Source: Tetranychus cinnabarinus
Taxonomy: Eukaryota > Arthropoda > Arachnida > Trombidiformes > Tetranychidae
Length of the DNA stretch: 64,000 bases
Reading direction: 5' to 3'
NCBI GenBank assembly: GCA_022266195.1
Contig: WHVY01000001.1
Coordinates: forward strand, 14,570,001-14,634,000
Below, in pieces: positions 9,213 to 20,390 of the stretch; position 1 is the first letter of the stretch; each line of letters starts with the position of its first letter. The notes beneath the pieces are model-generated. The model ran no database searches, had not been told where the DNA came from, and saw only the letters and a list, made by a program, of their open reading frames with translations. A program made the translations under genes and the position numbers.

Positions 9213-10826
9213 ATGGACGTTAGTGCTCTGCCTCAAGTTAATGAAGGATTTTGCTTCACCGGTGAAGAGTTCCTTCAAGATAACTTTACGGTAGATGATT
9301 TCATTAAAAATCACCGGAACGACATTTCGCTGGAACAATTGAGACAGGATCTCAGTAGCTATCTGAGAACATGTCGACTTGCCCTGATCGATACTATCAA
9401 TGAAGATTACAGTGATTTTATAAATTTAATGGATGATTTGGTTGGGCTTGATACAAATATAAATAACCTGATAGAGCCTTTGGAAAGTATTCGAAATGAT
9501 ATAAAACTGGTTGAAGATGATTTCGCAGCTTCTCTTAATGAAATTTCTGGGAGGATGCAACAATTACAGCTTACCCACCAAAAAAGAAAACAAATTGAAT
9601 TGATACTGAATGTCCATAGGAATCTTCAAAAAGTGGAAAGTTTATGTACTGCTATTGAAAACTCTGACACTGAAACAGCTGATCTGAAACCAGATATTAC
9701 ATTAATTGAAAGAATAGCAATTCAAATGGAAGAAATAGTTGTAAATCTAGAGTATAATAATTCTGGTCCATTAAAAATATTCACATCAGCTGAGTTGGAA
9801 TCGAAATCAAGGAATTTAACTGAACGAGTACGTCGTATAATGGAAAAGTCATTCGTCCAAATTATTTCCAGATCTGATGGGTCTAAAATTCAACGGTTTT
9901 ATACAATATTTTTGCTCAACGGACAATTGAATGTTCTCGAGAAAATGTTGATTGGTAGAATACGACCGTATCTTATTTCTGTAATTTCTGAATCAAGATT
10001 GGAAGCTTTAGGAACTGAAAAATTTTTCGATGATGTCAAAAATCTTATATTAAGTCAATTTAATGTTTTTTTCCATTTGGAAGATGATTGCTCTATCTGG
10101 TTCATTAGTCGTATTTGGAATGAGCTAGTTTCATCATTGACTCTTTTGAGTCCATCTTTATTTGCATCTGGTAACCCCGATCAGTTTCATTCCAATTATA
10201 CTGCCACTATTAAATTTTTAGATTCCCTTAAAGTGGAAATACAAAAGGACGGAAAATTGCCGATAAACTTGCAACTGCATCTTTTAATCCTAAAATTCAA
10301 CACACAAGTTTATTTTCGCATAAGATTTCAAGAAATCGCTTCTCGATTTGAATATGCTCTTAAACAGCCTTACACTTATCAACCCCAAGAGGAGAAGAAA
10401 TTCACTATTTCTCCATTAATCGTATTACTCGAGTCAATCAATGATTGCTGGTCAACCGAGAGAATCTATTTGCCACCTTTATTCATTAATTTTTGGAAAC
10501 TGACTCTTCAATTAATTGCCCGGTGCACTGTTTGGTTAAGCACAATCCAACTTTCTGATCTTTTCATTGAAAATGTTACCTCAATCACGGAGTCATCTCG
10601 TTTAAAGTGCTCTTTATTGTCCTTAATCTTTTCTCAGACAGAAAAGACATTGAATCAGATCAGAGATATTTACAAGGAAACTATATTACCTTTGAAACCT
10701 GATAATTTTGATGAAAAATTGTTGCAAGAATCATTAGAGGACGGGCTATTAATGATAGCAGAAACTGGTCTACCAAATATAGTTAAATTAACGAAAGAAT
10801 GTCTAGTGAATAAAAATTTAACCTAA
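9213..10826 (+). CDS. COG2: Conserved oligomeric Golgi complex subunit 2
   Basis: About 537 aa in one exon, starting at the ATG in a CCATGG context at 9213; the frame upstream of it has only non-ATG starts. The N-terminal block (CFTGEEFLQDNFTVDDFI ... LEQLRQDLSSYL ... LIDTINEDYSDFINLMDDLVGLD) is the COG2 signature, followed by long helical, coiled-coil-prone segments as in other COG tethers. COG is the eight-subunit tether for retrograde intra-Golgi vesicles, with COG2 in lobe A. The protein is shorter than the roughly 740 aa human COG2, so the C-terminal domain is reduced or missing. Confidence 0.9.
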   Translation: MDVSALPQVNEGFCFTGEEFLQDNFTVDDFIKNHRNDISLEQLRQDLSSYLRTCRLALIDTINEDYSDFINLMDDLVGLDTNINNLIEPLESIRNDIKLVEDDFAASLNEISGRMQQLQLTHQKRKQIELILNVHRNLQKVESLCTAIENSDTETADLKPDITLIERIAIQMEEIVVNLEYNNSGPLKIFTSAELESKSRNLTERVRRIMEKSFVQIISRSDGSKIQRFYTIFLLNGQLNVLEKMLIGRIRPYLISVISESRLEALGTEKFFDDVKNLILSQFNVFFHLEDDCSIWFISRIWNELVSSLTLLSPSLFASGNPDQFHSNYTATIKFLDSLKVEIQKDGKLPINLQLHLLILKFNTQVYFRIRFQEIASRFEYALKQPYTYQPQEEKKFTISPLIVLLESINDCWSTERIYLPPLFINFWKLTLQLIARCTVWLSTIQLSDLFIENVTSITESSRLKCSLLSLIFSQTEKTLNQIRDIYKETILPLKPDNFDEKLLQESLEDGLLMIAETGLPNIVKLTKECLVNKNLT

Positions 10827-11325
10827 TTTATTGTTTAATATTATTAATAATGCTGTCAATTGTTTTTAACTCAATTTTGTCCAAAGTGAAACTCCTATTT
10901 ATTTCATTGTTAGATTTGAGCACATAATTGAACTCAGTCTAAGATCATCAATTTATTTGATTATAGCAATCTTGAACTGCTGAGGCTTATGAGTATTACT
11001 TGATAAGAAGCTATTCAAGATAATTTTCGTTAATCATTATTGAGAATGAAATAAAAGAACACCAGAAAAGATCTATAAATCGCAATTATCTTCTTATTTA
11101 GGAATGAAACATCCAAACGCGAATTGGAATAACATAAAAAAGATTTGTTTGTGAAACGATATATTTTATTAAAGCTAAAGCAATCACAAAGATGATTTAC
11201 ATTTATTTTAGATAGACGTTATTTAACTAACTAATTGAAAAAAAATCGACCAGGAAATTGAATCGAAAAGAAAAGTGAAGAGTGTGATCAACCATAAACT
11301 GGATATTACCAATGGAAACATCACC

Positions 11326-12115
11326 TCAGTGGAATGTCCCGGGTACCAGAAGATTTCTGTATAAAAGGAAGCATAGAGATTAGAATTGAGTTGATTCAGT
11401 TTGAGGTAAAGTTAAGTTTAAGGTTTTAGTAATTTAGTAATTACCTGGTCATTCCCGGGACCGAAGAGTAACTCATATAAACTTCTTGGTTCTTTTGGAA
11501 AGCTTCAGGCGCATATTGGTTGTACAAACCCCAAATACTGTTCATTAATTTGTGGTTATAGTGATATTGCGGTTCATCCTGGGTGTCTGCAAATAAAGTA
11601 ACTGTGAAAAATTATAAAAATAATAGACAGTTAGTGTTTGAAAATTAAATCTTACATTTCTAAACAAATCTTGCATTGCAAAGATCATGTCTTTGAGTTT
11701 TGAAACCTGAAGTAACTCAAGTAATCAAAAATATATATTACCTATTAGTGAAAACTGACGATAAAAGGCCTGATCTTGTAATGACGATCTAAATCTATGC
11801 TGACAATGGGCAGCAATAAAGATGTTTACTAGATTCTTCTTTCACCCTAACTCAATATCAAAACCGGTATCTTTAAATGATTAAACTTATCAATGTTGAA
11901 AATGGAATCACTCTGTACATAAGTGAAATTAAATTAGTGAAGGTTTCGTATAAACAATCAACTGTTTAGCTAATTTCTCGATGGGTATGATCTGCAATTA
12001 ATGGTAAATGCATCTTCTAGATTACTTACAAGAACCAGAGTTGTTTATATCTTTCATGGAGTGTTTCTTTCCTCCTTTTTGGTCTTTCCTAACATATTCA
12101 TGAACCTTTGAGGCA
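11326..12115 (-). CDS. 3' exons of an unrecognised spliced gene
   Basis: Three exons (12115-12030, 11586-11445, 11356-11326) have good splice motifs and keep one reading frame through both junctions to a TGA. They encode about 86 residues that include GLYNQYAPEAFQKNQEVYM and end in VPGTFH. The part is hydrophilic and rich in Tyr, Asn and Gln. TTTATT on the plus strand at about 11165-11205 could be polyadenylation signals. The 5' exons were not found, and I recognise no family. Frame continuity over two introns is the main support. Confidence 0.45.
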
Positions 12116-14499
12116 CTGTAAGTAGCACATGGGATTGATGACATGGTCGAGGATTGGATTTGGTCAAAGTTTCAATGATAGTTAATAATGGGCAGAAAAT
12201 GCGAGTTTTATGGGAAATGGTGTTAGCAAAATGCAAGTAAATAATTGAATGTGAGGACAACGATGGAGGCAACCAACTGGCGATGGTGAGGTTGATGGTG
12301 ATGAACCAACAAGATGAAACTGGTTGACTTTAATCACAGATAATCGCTCTCACAGTTGAGAGTTTTGATTGGCTGTCGTTTTGAGAGGAAGACAGAAATG
12401 GCTGAAAAATAATGGCAACAAGGAAACGAGAAACTCAACAAAATAAAACAGCGACAATGAGAAGGTAAATAAAGACAAACTAAGGTCTAAAAAAGTAATG
12501 TGGCTTTTGGTGTTACTTTGGGATGTTAACAAAACTGGATGGATTCTGTTTCGATACTGGAAACCTTTTAATCATTCTGCTCACTTATATTTATATGGAA
12601 ATGATTATCATGATTAGCTGATTATTTTATAAAAGACTGTCTTCAGTTTTTGTATGGCTCTTCAATTTTCAACAGGATTAAGATTGCGTAGTTTACTGTC
12701 ATTGTAGTTGTCGAGACAATTAACTGATCTACTGGAGTTGTACACGTTAATCAATTTGCAACTTAATTTTGATATCAACACAATCAGGATTAAAGTTTAC
12801 TTTCAATGGTAACACTCAATATATTGCTTTATTAATATACTATTCAATATTGCAAATCTTTTTCTCATTAACTGTACAGAATGCCTGTTTATTGGTAACA
12901 ATTATCTGACAAGGTCTCAACCGTTCAATTCAATTGATCAGTTAATACTTCACTCTCGTTAGTTGATTGAAATGGTTGATAATCTATATTTTGTAACAAT
13001 CCATAATCCAATATTAATCGATTGCTGACCCAACTTCAATTGCTATTTAGCTGACAAAATGTGCAAACTCAATTGTTAACGAGTTTTTCCGATTTGAACC
13101 CAATTTAACCAGATTCAAGGCTTATTTAAATCTGTTTACAATCTGGATCCATCTCTGGTTGAGTCAACCCAAAATTGAAGATCGGTTCTGGTTGTAATTA
13201 ATTTGGTTTCTCAATATTTTGCTGATCAATTTGTGCCCAGAATTGGTGTTGTAACCAATTTAACATGGAATTCATTTTATTATCTGATTTCTGATAATAA
13301 AATATTCGTATTCTTGATTATCATTTACATTGAATAGTATTTGGATAATTACTGTGAAGATTAAGCTAACACTTTCATTAGAGATCTTGTTTGAGCTGAT
13401 ATTGAGATGACAATTATTAGTAAACTGATTGCTTGATTAACTCTCATTTTCAGTTGTTGGATTATTGTTGAATAAATATTTAAAGCTCTTGCAAATAGCA
13501 ACTTCAATCTAACAATTTAACTTGATCAGGCCGGTTTTAATAATAATAGTAATGGTAATAATGCTTTAATACTTTAGACTTTAGATGTTTGATAATTGTG
13601 GATTGATGAACTCTTTTGTTATTTCAACCATTCAAGATGTTTGATCACATTTTTGTCTTCAATTGATTGTGAACATGAATATTTACAGTTTCCCTGTTAA
13701 TTTGATTTCAATTTTCACAAGTTACAGGGAAAAAATGAGTAAATTAATAGTAAATTGTCGAGTGTAACCCTTGTAAGATATCGATTAGTCGAGCAAAAAT
13801 AATTGATCTTAATCGTTGCCTTGACAAATCTTTAACAATATACAAAGTTTAATGATTAATATTTCAACCACTTTTACGATTCACTGATACTTGTTTGATA
13901 CTGGAATTGATCACACAATAGATGCTAATCTAGCTTTAGTCATCACTATTCAAACCGAATGCTAATTTAACCTCGCTTCAAGAAATCAGTGAAACTGAAA
14001 GCATTTGAATATTTTGATGCGTCTTTGGATTTGTGCTAAATTGTGAATCCTTGTTGACAGAAAGATTAATTAAAACTTGATTAGAAAATTAATCTGAATT
14101 AATAGATATGTTCTCACTGATCACGTTCATGAGGCGATGGATCAGCATGAAGTTCAAAAATCAAGTTGAATCTTATTTTAAATAATCATCATTTTACCCG
14201 CTAATATGAAGCATCCATTATTCACCCACCAAGACTCAATTGAATGATCTCCAAAATTGATATTGAAGCATTTCATTGGTCGTAAATTGATTGATCATTT
14301 CTCAACCTTTATAAATCTAATTTATTAATGATCAAATGAATCAATGAAAGTGATCAAATCAACCTAATAAGCTAATGTTGCCATAACAACTGGGATCTCA
14401 CCAGCTGATTTCGTTGAGCAACTGATAAAGTAAATCTCAAGTGGTTAATTATTTTTTTGTGCTGCCTTTTCTAGAATTAAGGTTAAAAATCGATGTAAA
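12116..14499. other. Long intergenic AT-rich stretch
   Basis: I see only short open frames without family resemblance. Missing 5' exons of the minus-strand gene at 11.3-12.1 kb and the promoter of the MEA1-like gene probably lie here. No repeat or RNA gene is recognised. Confidence 0.4.
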
Positions 14500-15015
14500 A
14501 TGGCTCCTGACACTGGACCCAATGAAAGTTCTAATCAAAATGATGAGTATTTAAGTGGTGCTCCTCCTTACAACTTCCCGGATCCTTCTTCTGATGAAGA
14601 CGATGATGAGGCAGACTATGTTGGAAATGATGATGACTCTGATGCTGATGAAAACATGGGTTATCAATTACTCAATCAAGAAACCGAAGATAGAGATTGT
14701 AACTGTCCACCAGTTAACCAGCAGGACAATGCAACCTCCGAGTGCCAACAGTTTCCGTCTATCCATGATACAAGTAATAATTCCTCAATGTTTCCAGTAG
14801 ATTCACTTCTATTACCAGTTCCAAAGGACGAAATGCTTCAAGAATTAGAGTCGGCTGCTAGACCAGATATTGAATTAGATCAAGATAAGATCGAACAGAT
14901 AAAGAAAGCCATGTCTGGATTCAATTTACCTTCCTCATCTATCCCTGGCTGGGCCTCAGTGGTTTCAGAGGACCAATTAGCTGATTTTATCCATTGTAAA
15001 ACCAAATCCAGTTAA
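14500..15015 (+). CDS. MEA1: Male-enhanced antigen 1 homologue
   Basis: 171 aa in one exon. An acidic N-terminal half (DEDDDEADYVGNDDDSDADE) is followed by GYQLLNQE, corresponding to the YQPLNQ motif of MEA1. The conserved C-terminal block DQDKIEQIKKAMSGFNLP ... IPGWASVVSEDQLADFI matches the MEA1 core (VKRTMAGVSLP...VPAWAREISDAQW). MEA1 is small and conserved in animals, with no settled biochemical role. The length is typical for the family. Confidence 0.88.
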   Translation: MAPDTGPNESSNQNDEYLSGAPPYNFPDPSSDEDDDEADYVGNDDDSDADENMGYQLLNQETEDRDCNCPPVNQQDNATSECQQFPSIHDTSNNSSMFPVDSLLLPVPKDEMLQELESAARPDIELDQDKIEQIKKAMSGFNLPSSSIPGWASVVSEDQLADFIHCKTKSS

Positions 15016-16517
15016 AACAGATAAATTTAGATCATCAAAACAAATTACTATACACCATACAGTATAAAATACATAGTATCGATTTAATCATGGTAACAGT
15101 CTTGACTTTTAACCAGAATCCTAGCTGGACAACACGAACCTAGAATCGTCTTTGATACATTATGGTTCATTATGCCGTACTAGATCTACAATTTAATTTG
15201 TTTGGTCCTCTAAAATCATCTTTATTTTGCTACATATCGCATCGTTTGTTCATCTCCTTTCTGCAGGGGAACATCAGGAGACGTTAAACTTTACAAAAGT
15301 CTTATTTTTTCACCCACTCTACCATTGATATAGGAATAAGCCTCGTTCTCTGAAATAAGAAACGATATTTAATACCATTTTCTAGTCCAATATTAAATTT
15401 TGGTTTCATCCAGTATTAAGTCTGTATTTATTTATTTGATTGAGGCTATTTTGATTTTTCCTCATTTAGGTTAAGTCATTGAAAAGGATATTTTCAAATT
15501 GTCAATATGTTGCTGTCTTTTATTAGTTTTTATCTGCAGACAGCTTCATGATTAATCCACTGATTTTCATTATTATTATCTTATATTTATGTTCAGTCTC
15601 TTTTGGATGCAATATTAATAATCTGTTAACAATTGATTGTTTTCAAGGTATTAAAAGATGAAGGTTGACTCAGCTTAAATCACTCCTCTTCCTGATGGAT
15701 TGAGGAAGATGTAAACAAATAATGAGACTTTATACCATTTTATCTCACAAGAGGTTTACTCCATAAACAAGCTATTATAATACGTTTTGCCTTTGTTCAT
15801 GAAATTAATCTATTCAGCTTTGATTTAATACTCAAATAGGATTCAAGAATTTATATTTGATATAATGCAAAATCAACTGAATTCATTGGATGAATTCACA
15901 ATCTTACAAAGCAATAGTAAACACAATTTTTACAACTAACCATTCATCTAATCTAGTATAATCCACTTGATCTTGTTTACTTCAATGACAGGATATTTTT
16001 ATTGCCATCAATTCATTGTAATGTTGGTTTGATCAATGTAAGTTAAAAATGAAAATCACAATTTATAGCAATAATCTAATCATCATCATCAAAACCAGCA
16101 ACCTTTGTCTTGTTATTACCAGTTTGGTTCTGAATGCTGATTTCATTTATCTTCTCATTCAGTTTACAAGTATTAATAATAATTAATAAATGTTTATTTA
16201 TTCAATTGATAACATTAAATCAACCCCATTTCAAATGTATTATATTTAATTTGTCACCAATATTAACATTAACAATTACATTGTTTAAATTCAATTTTAA
16301 ACAGAAGCATCATAATAACATGTTAAAAGTGATCAATGATCATCTAAATGCCGGTATCATGTGATTATATTATTGAATATTGATTGATGGAGAGAAACCT
16401 TTTGACTTTGATTTTCAAAATCAAATTTTCATTACAATCACAAGAGACAGTAAATTAGTGATCTTTTGAGCTTTGTCGACTTGAATTGCATTTTAATAAA
16501 AACCCTGTTAATAGCTA
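15016..16517. other. Intergenic; includes downstream part of a direct duplication
   Basis: About 15611-15850 matches about 23471-23705 and marks the downstream end of the duplicated transporter unit. The roughly 0.6 kb from 15850 to 16440 has no counterpart in the second copy. No gene seen. Confidence 0.55.
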
Positions 16518-18308
16518 TTAATCTAATCTTAGATATTCATCTCTATTTGGAGAACTTTTCTTGTAAAATTTAACCATGAGAATTACAAGGAATATACATA
16601 AAAATGAATTAGTGTATGCTATTGTTGCAAAGTAAATGGTATAAAAAGATGAGGATGATTCCAAGTATCTAGACACAACCCATGGGTGAATAGATTCACC
16701 CAAAGTTCCAAAGAAGAAGATCAGTGAAGTGACTCTACTTGATATCGTAAAATATCGCTGAATAAGGCCAAAAGAGAAAGCAAAACAAGGTGAAAAGCCC
16801 ATGCTAAGAAGGCCAAATGAGATCCAAGTCAATGTTAAATTGCTGTCAGCTCCAGCAGCCATAACTGAAGCTCCACAAATTACTATTATTACATTGAATA
16901 TGATTAAAGTTGCTTCATTGAAGTATATTGTCAATGGAATCAACACCAGCCTGTATATACTAGCAATTGACCAGTAAATAGTGACCAAAAGGGCAGCATC
17001 TTGTTTGTTCAATCTCAAATTAGATTTAACGCCAAAAGCTGGACCAAGAGCACCTTGAAAGATTGGAATAATGAAAAAAAGTGAAAATTCCAGTGAAATT
17101 TCGTAACATCAGAGATGTATTGATACACAAATGGTTACTGGTTTTGTCTCATCAGATAATATTAGATTCAGTTGAAGCTACTTAAACCGGTAATCACTGT
17201 ACTATATCCAACTGGGTTATTGCAAGGTAAACTACTTTGTTAAGTAAGTCAGACTGTTAGAGACACGTTAGTTTCAGATTCTTCAAGATAAGCAATATTG
17301 AGCAATCTTTACTTACTGACGAGATTTTGTCCACCAAATTCAAAATTAACAATTAACGCTGTCAGAACTATGGCCAGTATTTGTTTGGATCTCTGGCCGT
17401 CACTTGGTTTGTTGTTAGTTGATTCTTTATCTTTGTCATTATCCTCATCACTTTCAATTTGGTCATTACCATAGATGAAAATAATGAAAAATATAAAGGC
17501 AACAGCAGCCAGGAATAAGCCCATTATGAGGTGAGGATATTGAATGAGCACATCATCTTTGGTGTAAGATTTACTATCAGTTGAATTGATTCCTTGTTGG
17601 TTATTGTAGTCATCAATATCAATGGGAAGTAAAAACGGCCGTGTAATCAACGGAGCGACCAAAGCACCAACATCAAAAAACAGGTGAAGAGCTTGAAGGT
17701 AGTTAGTACTCTGTGCTTTCCATAACAGCGCAGTGTAAACATTGCAAACTTACATTATGGTTTTAAGATTTGAGAAATATAATTAGATAGACGAATGATT
17801 GCTATATTATGATAGGTGATAATTTGGTTAACTTGGTACTAACATATTTCGAGAAAACCGAGAGATATTCCACCAAATATTGTAGCCACCGATAATGGCC
17901 AGAAATTGCTAAACCATGGAGATACAATTATGGAAATACCAAGAACCAGGTTTGATAAACTAAGAAACAGAACTTTGCTGACATATTTTTCAATAAATCC
18001 AGCTAAATGATCAAGATTTCATTGTTAAATATTAATTGGGTATAATTTATATTTGAGCTTTTTTAATATAAAAGTAATTTAAACTCACCTAAGAGCGCTC
18101 CAACAATGTATCCAACTGCTCTTTGTTGGACAAGAGTAGCCACTGTTTGAAAATCTTCATTTATTAAAATCTGGTAATCAAGTAAAGATGACCCAAGTAG
18201 GGTAAAAACACTTCCCATTCCAGCATAACTGGCACTGCACAATAAAGTGTTAAGTAATTTATAATTATTGGCCCGGACATATTCAATCGTTACTAACTTA
18301 AAATTCAT
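16518..18308 (-). CDS. MFSD4B / NaGLT1-like sugar transporter, intact copy
   Basis: Four exons (18308-18089, 18002-17844, 17748-17317, 17053-16518) join in frame to 448 aa. Multiple hydrophobic helices form an MFS fold, interrupted by a charged Asp/Glu/Lys loop after residue 200 (GNDQIESDEDNDKDKES). The segments GSSLLDYQILIN, ALLWKAQSTNYLQALHLFFDVGALVAPL and FGGQNLVS match the sodium-dependent glucose transporter 1 (MFSD4B) family, whose members carry hexoses or related solutes across the plasma membrane. Substrate is not inferable. A direct duplicate lies 7 kb away. Confidence 0.8.
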
Positions 18309-20277
18309 TTTGTTACTTAAAATAGCTGCTGTAAAATGCTGCTTAACAGCTTTACATCTCTAGCGAGATTAAAGTTATGGTTGAATTTCACTGATAACCA
18401 AGGCAATGCACTATCGATAAACCTAATCGATGACAAATCTGTGCAATATTTTTTGTGAAATGATAATATTAATTATTCAAAAGATAAGGTCGCTCTCGTT
18501 TGTGTGTAAATACCAAAGTAAAGCGATGAGACCCGTGAATATTTTTTACGAAGTTTTTTATTTTTGTTTCGAAGGTCATCAGGTCAAATTTTTATGTGCT
18601 ACGAAAATTTCGAGCCCACTAGAGATAAGGAAGAAGAAAGCTCAGCAAATTGAACTTGTTTTTCAATCAACTTGAATTTATTTTTCAATTGTACTCAATT
18701 CATGAAGAATAAGAAAACAAGTTAAGCGAGTAAAATAGCCAATTCAAATAGCAGATTTTCATGCTAGCTATTCATAGAGCTACACAAAGTTTCACAGATT
18801 CTGTTTTAAAGGATCCTTAAAAATGGTGGGAATCAATTCAAATGTAAATGTTTTATTTACTCCAAGTTGGTTAACGATATTGATTTCGTTGGAAAAGACA
18901 AAACAGTCAACATTTTCCTCAAGCTTGTCCGATTGAGAAGTTCTGGACATTGTGTAAATAGTCCAAGTAAAAGATTAAGACCTCAGATCTCTCGGAATTC
19001 AACAAAGTAACTATAATAGTCGTTCTGGGCTTAATCTGGTGCAACTCGGTCGATATTCGGATTTAAAAAAATGGAGTAATTTTGTACTTAATAAAGATAA
19101 AAATAATATTTATCGGTTAATCAAACAATTTTTCTAGGAAACTCATTTTATTTTCATTTCCTCTATTAGGTACATTTTATTATGAGGTAATGTGTATCAA
19201 GTGCATCACTTTGATGCAAAAAAGCTGAAAAATAATCAGGACGCAATCTTAATGAATCCTTTTATCTTTAGCTTTTTTGGCTTCAATCTACACATCTACA
19301 CAATATAAAGTCAAAACATGAAATTTTTGGGCTAAAATTGTGGCCAAACTAAACGGGTTCTAAAGAAAATTTTTACATATAATAGCATGAAAGCCATGAT
19401 TAAACTATATCCACGAAAGTGGTCAGAGCATTCTCGAAATTTAACAGTTAGGTTACAGAGAAATTCACGTTTAGTTTGGACATAAGTTGGTGCCAACAAT
19501 TGTGTTTTTTCCTTGCCGAGATCGGCAAAAGGATGAATATTTTTACATTTGAATTTCTTTTATAAAAGAGATTATTATTAGATAGTAATCTAAAATTTTA
19601 AAGCTATAAAATCCATCTCGTCATTTCAGAATCAATGCCTTGAACTCGACTTGCTTCAGGTTGTTTGTTGGGCTATAAATATGAGTTCAGCATGAGATAT
19701 TTTTCACAAACCTTTTCTTCCAGAAATTTTTTTATTTTTTATGCTTTTTATGTTTTTTTAATTTGTGTTAATTTAATTGCCTGAGCAATAAAATCGACGA
19801 CTGACAAAAATACAGTAAACTCATTAGGAGTTATCAAATATCCAAACGGATTGTGTCAGTTTCAAGACTATGTCTCCATTTTTACTCGTACTAAGGACTG
19901 ATTTCAATGTGAGAATCACCAACAATAATTACTGGGCCTTGAATCTAATAAAATTTTCGCCAATTTGGAGTTATGATACCATTGTTATTGTTGATATTTT
20001 GTTTAACATTGCTGACTCGCTCTTTATAAATCAAGTTTACATGAAAACTTTAAACAACTCCTTCGTCAAACATAGAAACAAAAGTTAAGACGAACTTGGA
20101 GAATGTTAAATTAGGGTAAATTTTAGACGAAATTTTCAAGCTTGTCATACATATTTAAAATTAAATATTTGTTTGTCCTTCCTAAATCTCGTCTGTGCTT
20201 CGTCTGTACAAGTGTAATTACTAATTAGATACTGATGATAATGTGCGGCATGATAGTCCATGGTCAAACTTCTTAGG
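18309..20277. other. Intergenic between transporter and HR96-like gene
   Basis: The first 150 bp match the upstream region of the second transporter copy (to about 25510). The remainder is AT-rich with short frames such as 18430-18675 and 19870-20088, which look like chance. No RNA gene or clear repeat. Confidence 0.45.
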
Positions 20278-20390
20278 TCAATCTGTAAAATGAAATACAA
20301 CAATTATAGCAGATCAAAATCAATAACAAGAATTGAATGGTTAAATTGCGAGGTAAATAATAGCAATGAGAAGACGGTAAATTATTAATA

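Noticed and set aside
11209..11354. Hydrophobic frame that would give a TM tail to the gene at 11.3-12.1 kb
   Set aside because: The splice phase from the preceding exon does not lead into it; the in-phase frame stops at a TGA at 11326-11328.
12054..12272. 72-codon frame as a separate gene
   Set aside because: Lies out of frame with the spliced model, which reads through both neighbouring exons.
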